A stretch of DNA of 64,000 nucleotides from Bacillota bacterium (GTDB lineage: Bacteria > Bacillota > Clostridia > Acetivibrionales > DSM-1351). Each line of letters starts with the position of its first letter. The first letter of the stretch is position 1. Positions 54,398 to 63,200 of the stretch are shown here, piece by piece. A program made the position numbers and the translations under genes. The notes under the pieces were generated by a model. It was given only the letters and a program-made list of their open reading frames with translations, was not told the origin of the DNA and did not search any database. Location: the NCBI GenBank assembly GCA_023444055.1, contig JAEZRV010000035.1:1-64000 (forward strand). Direction: 5' to 3'.

Positions 54398-55343
54398 ATG
54401 AGAGAAAGCAGGACATTTGCAGAACGAACGAAAATTTCAGAAACAGACAGAACATTAAAAAAATATTTTTTGGTTTATGAAGGTTCTGATACGGAGCAGA
54501 TATACTTTAATGCAGTAAATAACGCAAAGATAAAAATAGGGATTAACCCATTAATTGAACTAATTCCAATAGTTCGAAGTCATAGTGAAAAAGGTTGGAG
54601 TAACCCTAAAAAAATATTAGATCGCATAATTAAGGACATTGAGGAAAGTAAAACAGGGTCAATTTCATATGAGACAATGTTGAATAGAATTATGGATTAT
54701 CTTAACGAAGAAAAAATCTGTGATACAGAAAAAACAGCAAAAACAACATGGGATCTGCTTAAGTTTATCTGTGAAAATAAAATTGGTAAATTAATGGATG
54801 AAGTTGTTGAAGATATTGAAGTAGAATGTGCTAAGATTATTTCGCAACTCAATGAAGAATTGAAAAAAGAAAACATAATTTCTGATATATCAAAAGTAAT
54901 AAAGAACGGTGGAATAACATATGCAGAAGATTTTGATAAAATATGCTTAATTGTTGACAGAGATAGACGCAGCTTTAAGTCCTTACCGCATAATAATCAA
55001 TATGCTTATGTTTTGAATAAATGTAAGGAAAAGAAATTCGGATTTTATGTTACAAATCCATGCTTTGAATTTTTGGTTGCTGTTGCATTTTGATGAAGTG
55101 TTCTCACTTGATAAAAGTAAAATGTTGAGTAATCCAAAAGTGACGGCTAAGCGTACATATGTGGAGGATGAATTGAAAAGGATGCTTGTTAACTATAACA
55201 AAACACATTATAATGCTGAAGCTCTTGTGAAAAACATTTATAAGGCTATAGAGAATGAAAAGAAATTTTGTGAAGACATTGAGGAGTTAGAACACAGCCT
55301 GGGAAGTAATGTTGGTAAACTCATTATTGAAATGAGAAAATAA
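54398..55343 (+). pseudogene. RloB-like partner of pair 3, frameshifted
   Basis: The N-terminal 230 codons encode an RloB-like protein (LVYEGSDTEQIYF and LIVDRDRRSF). At the hallmark NPCFEFW the frame breaks: TTTGAATTTTTGG (five T) reads FEFLVAVAF and stops at 55093, while one T fewer would give FEFWLLLHFDEVF and run on to 55343 (VGKLIIEMRK). The rest is intact (about 314 aa in total), which suggests a recent or reversible slip, a programmed frameshift, or a sequencing error in the T tract at 55068-55072. Confidence 0.8.
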
Positions 55344-55414
55344 CATGCTGGGAGTTGTATATTACTGCTGGGGGTATCGTTCTTTGTTTTGAATTTTGAC
55401 AACAAAACAATTTC

Positions 55415-55697
55415 ACATTTCGCAGTTACCACCCACTAATCTCAGCAGAGTAGTATATGTATCAAATGGAATGCGCATGGAAATTATTTGTTAAATTTGT
55501 TAGCGATAGAGCAGAATTTTTACCGTCAAAATGGCAGGATGCCATTTTGAGCGTCAACCCGAGCCACGGATGGCGAGTTTGCGCGACGGTGAAAATTCTG
55601 TGATGAGCTATTACAAATTTGCAAATAATTTCGTTAAGCATTCTCAGGGGATACATATACTACTTCTGCGACATGCAACGCGTTTACTGCGAAATGT
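55415..55697. repeat. 283-bp fold-back repeat, right copy
   Basis: This is the second copy of the element at 52373-52655, in the same orientation. Its ends are inverted (ACATTTCGCAG at 55415-55425 and CTGCGAAATGT at 55687-55697) and the inverted pairing continues inward for most of each half (GTAGTATATGTATC against GGATACATATACTAC). The centre is GC-richer than its surroundings. Direct repeats of this size around pair 3 could mediate its gain or loss. Confidence 0.85.
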
Positions 55698-55747
55698 TAA
55701 CCCAAATTTATTTCACAATAAGACTAATGTATTTGTTCAAAAAACTA

Positions 55748-55790
55748 AAGACCTGCACTACAGCAATTATACAACTGTAGTACAGGTCTT
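55748..55790. terminator. Terminator-like hairpin
   Basis: AAGACCTGCACTACAG (55748-55763) pairs with CTGTAGTACAGGTCTT (55775-55790); one mismatch. It lies between the right fold-back repeat and the 3' tandem repeats of nifJ copy 2. Confidence 0.7.
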
Positions 55791-55801
55791 ATTTAGTTAA
55801 T

Positions 55802-55971
55802 CAGTTTAGGTTTAGATTGATTTGCCTTTTAACGAATTACGCTTTTAACGCAGTTTGGGTTTAGATTGCTTTGCTTTTTGAACGAATTTATGCTTTTAAT
55901 CACTTTGGGTTTAGATTGCTTTGCCTTTAAAACGAACTATGCTTTTAACGCAGTTTGGTTTTTAGCTTGTT
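55802..55971. repeat. About 50-bp tandem repeat downstream of nifJ copy 2
   Basis: Units start at 55802, 55851, 55901 and 55951 (49, 50, 50 and a partial unit). The core is GGGTTTAGATTGCTTTGC. The array abuts the stop codon of the minus-strand nifJ gene. Confidence 0.85.
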
Positions 55972-58900
55972 TCACTCCGCCCCCATCTTCTTCAACATCT
56001 CATACTTCTCAGTAGCCTGCTTTTCACAAAGAGTGAACAGCTCTTCGGCTTGGGCTGGGAATTGCTTTGCAAGTGAAGAGAATCTCACTTGACCCATAAT
56101 GAAGTCTCTGAAGCTTAATTTTGGTGGCTTTGAATCCAAAATAAATGGATTTTTGCCTTGTGCCTTTAATTCAGGATTATATCTGAACAAATGCCAGTAG
56201 CCAGATTCAACTGCATACTGTTCGTTGGCAACACTTCTGCCCATGCCTTCCCTAATACCGTGATTAATACAAGGAGCATAAGCAATTATGATTGAAGGAC
56301 CCTGGTACGCTTCTGCTTCTGATATTGCTTTAAGAGCTTGATTTCTGTCTGCTCCGAGACTTATTTGGGCGACATATACATTGCCATAGGTCATCATTTG
56401 TGCGGCAAGATCCTTCTTCCCTGCTTTTTTGCCGGAAGCGGCAAATTTAGCAATTGCGGAGGTAGGAGTTGCTTTTGAGGATTGCCCTCCTGTATTTGAA
56501 TAGATTTCTGTATCAAATACCAGTACATTAACATCTTCACCTAATGCAAGCACATGATCTAGTCCGCCATAGCCGATATCATAAGCCCAACCATCACCAC
56601 CAAGAATCCATTGTGAACGCTTAACGAGATAATCTTGCTTTTCAAGAATCTCTGCAACAAGCATCTTTTGCTGATCATCACCACATGTGCAGCTATTGAG
56701 GACATTTAATAAATTTGCACTGGCGGTCTTTGAACCTTCGCCATTTTCCTTGTTTTCAAGCCACTGTGATAATGCGGTTTTAAGATTTTCATTAATATTG
56801 AGTGATAACAATTGGTTAGCTAAATCAGCCAATTTCTCTCTTAATTGCTTAACGCCCAAATACATACCAAATCCGAACTCAGCATTATCTTCAAAGAGTG
56901 AATTAGCCCATGATGGACCTTTTCCTTCATGATTAACAGTATAAGCAGTAGTTGGAGCTGATGCAGCCCAGATTGAGGAACAACCTGTCGCATTAGCAAT
57001 CATCATTCGGTCTCCGCATAACTGAGTTGCTAATTTAATATAGGCAGTTTCACCGCAACCGGCGCAAGCTCCTGAAAATTCTATTAACGGCTCTTTGAAC
57101 TGGGTATCCTTGATAGTCTTGGTGCCGAATCTGTCGCCCTTATTGGAAACACTAGTCATCGCGAACTTCCAATTTGGAATTTCTTTCTCAGTTTGCGTAT
57201 CCAGTTTTTTCATAACAAGTGCTTTTTCTTTCGCAGGACAAACATCTGCACAGTTACCACAACCTGTACAATCCATTGTACTTATTTGAATTTTAAACTG
57301 TAAATCTTCAAGTCCTTTTCCAACAGCCTGTTTAGTAACAAAGCTTGCTGGTGCATTTGATAGTTCCTCCTTTGTTGCAAGAAAAGGCCTGATAACAGCA
57401 TGAGGGCAAACTAATGAACAAATATTACATTGAATACAGTTTTCAGCAATCCATTCAGGTACATTAACTGCTATTCCACGTTTCTCATATGCAGAAGTTC
57501 CGTTCAGGAAAGTACCGTCCTCGTAGCCGTTGAATGTACTTACAGGTAGAGAATCACCTTTCAATGCGTTCATTGGCCTTAAAATTTTCTTAATGAAATC
57601 TGGTTCGTCAACATCAGGTATAAGGTCATCAGCAGCAGTTTTCCAGCTATCAGGTACATTGATTTTTACTACTGATTCGAAGCCTTTATCTATTGCTTGA
57701 TAGTTGGTGTTTACAACATTTTCGCCCTTTTTACCATATGCTTTTACAACTGCTTCCTTTAAATATTTAGTAGCTTCTGCTATTGGAACTATATTAGTAA
57801 GCTTAAAGAAGGCAGCCTGCATTATCATATTGATTCTATTGCCTAATCCTATAGCTTCAGCGATCTTTATTGCATTAACAGTATAGAAATTAATATTATT
57901 AGTAGCAATTTCTCTTTTTAATTTAGCAGGTAGATGCTGCTCAATATCATTTTCGTTCCATAGACAGTTTAAAACAAAGATTCCACCTGGCTTTAAGCCC
58001 TTTAGCAAATCATACTGATAAACATATGATTGATTGTGACATGCAATATAGTCAGCTTCATCAATTAAATATGCTGATTTTATTGGCTCATCTCCAAATC
58101 TCAAATGAGAAACTGTGACTCCGCCGGATTTCTTTGAGTCATAGGAGAAGTAGCCTTGTGCGTATTTGTTAGTGTGGTCTCCTATAATCTTAATAGCCTG
58201 TTTATTAGCACCAACAGTACCATCGGAGCCAAGTCCCCAGAACTTACATCTGATAGTTGACTTAGATCCAGCAGTAATATTTCCAGACACAGGTAATGAT
58301 GTATTAGTAACATCATCAACAATGCCAACGGTAAACCCATTTTTAGGATTTTCAAGCTTCAGATTATCAAATACGGCTTTTATATCAGAAGGAGTTGTGT
58401 CCTTAGAACCAAGTCCATAACGGCCTCCAATTACTAAAGGTGCATTTTCCATTTCATATAGAGCTGCTTTAACATCAAGATACAAAGGCTCACCTAAACT
58501 GCCTGGTTCCTTTGTTCTATCTAACACAGCTATTTTTTTGACAGTTGATGGAATAGTTATAAGCAAATGCTTCACTGAAAATGGTCTATATAGATGAACT
58601 TTAACAAGACCATATTTTTCACCAGATGCATTTAAGTAATCTATAGTTTCTTCAATTACTGGAGTTATAGATCCCATAGCAATGATAATATTTTCTGCAT
58701 CGGGAGCTCCATAATAATCAAATAGATTGTATTGTCTGCCTGTTAGTTTACCCATTTGCTGCATATAATCCTGAACAATATTAACGATGTTATCATAATA
58801 CTTATTTGATGCTTCACGAGTTTGAAAATAAATATCAGGGTTTTGTGCGGTTCCTCTTGTAACAGGATGATTCGGAGAAAGTGAGTTGTTTCTGAATTCC

Positions 58901-59502
58901 TTTAAAGCATTCTGGTCTAATAAACTTGCAAAATCTGAATATTCTAATGCTTCTACTTTTTGTATTTCGTGAGATGTTCTAAATCCATCAAAAAAGTGTA
59001 GGAATGGCAATTTTCCTTTAATTGCAGCTAAATGTGCTATTGGTGCTAAATCCATTATTTCTTGAACTGAACCTGTTGCTAACAGAGCAAAACCAGTCTG
59101 CCTTGTAGACATAACATCCTGATGATCTCCGAATATATTTAGAGATGATGCAGCAATTGCTCTTGCACTTACATGGAATACTCCGGGCAATAGCTCTCCA
59201 GCTATTTTATACATATTAGGTATCATGAGCAGAAGACCTTGTGAAGCGGTAAAGGTTGTTGTTAATGCTCCAGATTGAAGAGAACCATGTACTGCTCCAG
59301 CTGCTCCTGCCTCTGATTGCATTTCAACTACACTTACTTTTTGTCCGAATATGTTTTTTAGACCTTTAGCTGCCCATTCATCCACATATTCAGCCATTGT
59401 TGAGGAAGGTGTAATAGGGTAAATTGCAGCCACATCTGTAAAAGCATATGCAATATAAGCAGCAGCATTATTACCATCCACCGTCATTTTAATTTTAGCC
59501 AT
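55972..59502 (-). CDS. nifJ: Pyruvate:ferredoxin (flavodoxin) oxidoreductase, copy 2
   Basis: This is a second full-length single-chain enzyme (1176 aa from ATG 59502). It has the same domain order as copy 1: YPITPSSTMAEY, 4Fe-4S clusters CIQCNICSLVCPHA and CTGCGNCADVCP, proximal-cluster motif GACAGCGETAY, and the thiamine diphosphate site GDGWAYDIGYGGLDHV with DTEIYSNTGGQ. The second cluster has an inserted CPAKEKAL variant compared with CPKDA in copy 1. ATG 59502, preceded by AAAAGGTGGTTTCTT, is chosen over the frame to 59520. Codon bias is weaker than in copy 1 and its promoter lacks the TGTATACA palindrome, suggesting different regulation. Confidence 0.96.
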   Translation of the reverse strand: MAKIKMTVDGNNAAAYIAYAFTDVAAIYPITPSSTMAEYVDEWAAKGLKNIFGQKVSVVEMQSEAGAAGAVHGSLQSGALTTTFTASQGLLLMIPNMYKIAGELLPGVFHVSARAIAASSLNIFGDHQDVMSTRQTGFALLATGSVQEIMDLAPIAHLAAIKGKLPFLHFFDGFRTSHEIQKVEALEYSDFASLLDQNALKEFRNNSLSPNHPVTRGTAQNPDIYFQTREASNKYYDNIVNIVQDYMQQMGKLTGRQYNLFDYYGAPDAENIIIAMGSITPVIEETIDYLNASGEKYGLVKVHLYRPFSVKHLLITIPSTVKKIAVLDRTKEPGSLGEPLYLDVKAALYEMENAPLVIGGRYGLGSKDTTPSDIKAVFDNLKLENPKNGFTVGIVDDVTNTSLPVSGNITAGSKSTIRCKFWGLGSDGTVGANKQAIKIIGDHTNKYAQGYFSYDSKKSGGVTVSHLRFGDEPIKSAYLIDEADYIACHNQSYVYQYDLLKGLKPGGIFVLNCLWNENDIEQHLPAKLKREIATNNINFYTVNAIKIAEAIGLGNRINMIMQAAFFKLTNIVPIAEATKYLKEAVVKAYGKKGENVVNTNYQAIDKGFESVVKINVPDSWKTAADDLIPDVDEPDFIKKILRPMNALKGDSLPVSTFNGYEDGTFLNGTSAYEKRGIAVNVPEWIAENCIQCNICSLVCPHAVIRPFLATKEELSNAPASFVTKQAVGKGLEDLQFKIQISTMDCTGCGNCADVCPAKEKALVMKKLDTQTEKEIPNWKFAMTSVSNKGDRFGTKTIKDTQFKEPLIEFSGACAGCGETAYIKLATQLCGDRMMIANATGCSSIWAASAPTTAYTVNHEGKGPSWANSLFEDNAEFGFGMYLGVKQLREKLADLANQLLSLNINENLKTALSQWLENKENGEGSKTASANLLNVLNSCTCGDDQQKMLVAEILEKQDYLVKRSQWILGGDGWAYDIGYGGLDHVLALGEDVNVLVFDTEIYSNTGGQSSKATPTSAIAKFAASGKKAGKKDLAAQMMTYGNVYVAQISLGADRNQALKAISEAEAYQGPSIIIAYAPCINHGIREGMGRSVANEQYAVESGYWHLFRYNPELKAQGKNPFILDSKPPKLSFRDFIMGQVRFSSLAKQFPAQAEELFTLCEKQATEKYEMLKKMGAE

Positions 59503-59633
59503 AAGAAACCACCTTTTCAATTATTATAATAAAAATACAACTTAAATTGTAAAGCTATGAGATTACTGCCTATGCAGCACACAGCGTCAGCAGTGATTTA
59601 AAATATTGTTTTTATATAAAAAAACGAACAGCA

Positions 59634-59825
59634 TTATAGCTTACTACCATCATCTACCCATTCTTTAGCTTTTATTACATTGTCTAAGGATGGAATGGAT
59701 ACATCTGAATTTTTTTGCTTACATTTTTCATTTGCCCAAGCGGCTGTGCCTTCATTATCTGTGGGTTTGGAAGATGTAAGGCGTTCATTATTTTTGCCTT
59801 TTAATTTATTGTGTTTATTATCCAT
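59634..59825 (-). CDS. Small spore protein, DUF3787 type
   Basis: A 63-aa hydrophilic protein whose C-terminus VSIPSLDNVIKAKEWVDDGSK matches the DUF3787 family of clostridial spore proteins (CDIF630_02480-like). A SASP-like DNA-binding role is not implied. RC of TTTTTACCTCCGATTG before the start gives GGAGGTAAAAATG, a good site. It stands alone downstream of nifJ copy 2's promoter region. Confidence 0.8.
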   Translation of the reverse strand: MDNKHNKLKGKNNERLTSSKPTDNEGTAAWANEKCKQKNSDVSIPSLDNVIKAKEWVDDGSKL

Positions 59826-60283
59826 TTTTACCTCCGATTGTCATATAGACATAAAGTATTAATCAAATTATTTTAAAAACATACTAACATATAGTGTTTG
59901 TATAAAAAAAATATATATTCATTTTTATTAGTTTTAGGTGAAAATTTATGATTTTTTATTAATTATTTTTCAGCTATTTATTTTTTGCTTTAAATAAAAT
60001 TCATTTTACAATTCAATATATGTTAATCTTTGTATGTATGTGGTATATATAATTATTATTAATAGAAAAATGTTGTTTTTGGTGGTTGCATTACATATTA
60101 TTAAGATGTTGTATTTTGAAGAAAAAAGAAGTATTATATAAATATATGTATATAAACGCTTATTAACAGCTATTTGTACATTTTTTTGTATGAAAGTAAA
60201 AAATAAGTAGAGATGAGTCCATAAAGACATTAATGAGTTTAAATATAGTAATGGACATAGTTATTTTGAAGTGGGGGATTTAC

Positions 60284-63200
60284 ATGGGCCATAGAATTTT
60301 AGGTAAAATTATATTATTTGCTTGTGTACTTGTTGCTGCATTGAGCATTAATATAAGTGCTATATTTGCGGCAGATGTGACTATAAGTGGAATTACATAT
60401 AATGGGGATGATTATACTAAACTAAAAACTTTTTTAAATCTTAACTCAGAAATATCGGGGACGAGTAATGGGAAAATTCTGAACTCCGCATATGATGAGA
60501 ATAATCCTGTTACTTGGACAGGGATTACATGGAGCGGAGAAGCTGTAAAATGTATTAAATCAATATCATGGAGTAAAAAGTCTTTAGCTGGCGACTTAGA
60601 TTTAAGTGGAGCAATTATGCTAACTAGTTTATACTGTGATTCAAATGAACTAACTAAACTAGATGTAAGTAATTGCTCTTTACTAACTTATGTCTCATGC
60701 TATTCAAATAAGCTTACTTCATTGAATGTAAGTGGTGACATAATGTTGACTAATCTTTACTGTCAAGCAAACCAATTGAGTGATTTGCAAGTAGCTAGCA
60801 ATACAGAGCTAAAAGAACTGCATTGTGATTCAAATAAATTAACTCAACTAAATGTAAGTGCAAACAAAAAACTTACTTTTTTAAGGTGCTATTCAAATCA
60901 GCTAAGTGAACTTGATGTAAGTAATAATACTGCATTGACACAGCTATACTGCAATTCAAATAAACTGACAAGCCTCAATATTAGCAATAATTTGGCATTA
61001 AATTATTTGGCTTGCTATTCGAATCAATTAACTTCTCTTGATGTAAGTGCAAACAATAAATTGGCTTATCTGTATTGTCAAGCAAATCAGTTGAGTGTGT
61101 TGGATGTAAAAAATAATACGGCATTGAAAGAATTGCATTGTGACACAAACAAATTGACATCACTTGATGTTAGTGCAAATGTAGCTTTAACCTATTTAAG
61201 ATGCTATTCCAATCAAATAAGTGATTTGAAGGTAGATAAAAACACTGCATTAACATATTTGTCTTGCCAAACAAATAAACTATCAGTATTGGATGTGAGT
61301 AATAATAAGTTATTGACCTATTTAGCATGCTATTCAAATCAACTAAGTAAACTAGAGGTTGGAAATAACAAGGCACTGACTATTCTTTACTGCCAATTAA
61401 ATCAATTAACTGAATTAGATGTAAGCAATAATGAACTATTAACAGAGTTGCATTGCTATTCAAATCAGTTGACTTCATTAAAGATTAATCAAAATGCTAA
61501 GCTGAAAACTCTATGGTGTTATTCAAATAAATTAAATACACTAGATTTGAATAAAAGTACAGAATTAATGGATATTAATTGTAAAAGTAATAATTTAAAT
61601 AAAATAATAACAAATATATCAAATAAAATTGTTGATATAACTGCAAATGGTAACGGATATGTCGAGCTATTTAAAAACTCAAGTTCGCAATTCCTAGTGG
61701 TAGCAGTTCCTAAGACTGCGGATGATTTCGCTAACTGGATGCAAGCAGATATGATAGTCTCAACAAATTTAATATACAATCTGAATTTAAATACCATTTA
61801 TTATTTAAAAGCTAACTTTTCTCAAAATGTTACATTTGATTCCCAAGGTGGAAGTGCTATACCCGGGCAGACAGTGAGCTACAACAGTATAATAACAGAA
61901 CCGACAGCCGAACCTATAAAAGATGACTGTGAATTTAAAGGCTGGTATAAAGAAGACTTATGCATAAATGGATGGGACTTTTTAACAGACAGAGTTACCT
62001 CCTATACAGTACTTTATGCTAAGTGGATAGATACTAGTTCTCAGCCAGTATCATATACAGCAAAATTTGATACTAATGGAGGCAGTGAGGTTGCTGATAT
62101 ATTGAATATTACATCAGGCAGTGCAATTACAGTACCAAATGACCCAACAAAATCAGGGTGTATTTTTAAAGGCTGGTATAAAGAAGCTGAATTTTTAAAT
62201 GCATGGGATTTTGATACAGATGTGATTACAGGAAACACAACACTATATGCTAAATGGGAAGAAAAAGTCCCAGATCCAATATACATAGTAATGTTCGATG
62301 TTAATGGTGGTAGTAAGGTTGCCAGAATTAATGCAATTAAAGGCAGCACTATCACAGCACCAAATGACCCAACCAACTCTGGATTTGAATTTAAGGGTTG
62401 GTATAAAGATTCTGCATTTAATAATGCATGGAATTTTGCATCAGATATAGTAACAGAAGATATAATATTATATGCTAAGTGGGAAACAACTACTCCACAA
62501 CCGAAGGTTTACACAGCAAAATTTGATACTAATGGAGGTAGTGCTATTGCTGATATTACAAATATTACTTACGGCAGCACTATCACAGCACCAAATGACC
62601 CAACAAAGTCTGGATCTGAATTTAAGGGTTGGTATAAAGAATTTACATATGGCAATGCATGGGATTTCGCCACTGATATAGTAACAGAAGATATTACATT
62701 ATACGCTAAATGGGAAACAACTACTCCACAACCGTTGAATTATACAGTTAAATTTGACACTAATGGAGGCAGTGCTGTAGCTGATATTATCAACATTACA
62801 TCAGGCAGTGCAATTACAGTACCAAACGAACCAACTAAACAGGATTATGAATTTAAAGGCTGGTATAAGGAAGCTACGCTAGTTAATCAATGGGATTTTG
62901 CAATAGATTTAGTTACATCTGATATCATACTTTATGCAAAGTGGTCAGAAAAAAAACTACCAGAATCTACTTTCGTAGTAATGTTTGACTCAAATGGTGG
63001 AAGCAAAGTTGCAGCAATAAAAGATATTATAGTAAATACTGCTATTACTAAACCTGAAAATCCTATTAAATCAGGGTATGATTTTATAGGTTGGTATAGG
63101 GATTCTTCATTAAACAGTCAATGGAATTTTGGAAAAGATGTGGTTTTAGAAGACATGATACTGTATGCTAAGTGGGAAGAGAAAAGCGGCAACTCAGCAG

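Noticed and set aside
55462..55800. Short ORFs on both strands over the right fold-back repeat
   Set aside because: They are by-products of the repeat; the matching copy at 52373-52655 does not keep the frames.
60006..60230. 74-aa minus-strand ORF upstream of the LRR gene
   Set aside because: AT-rich intergenic DNA with low-complexity Ile/Tyr translation and no ribosome-binding site; it lies over the probable promoter region of the LRR gene.
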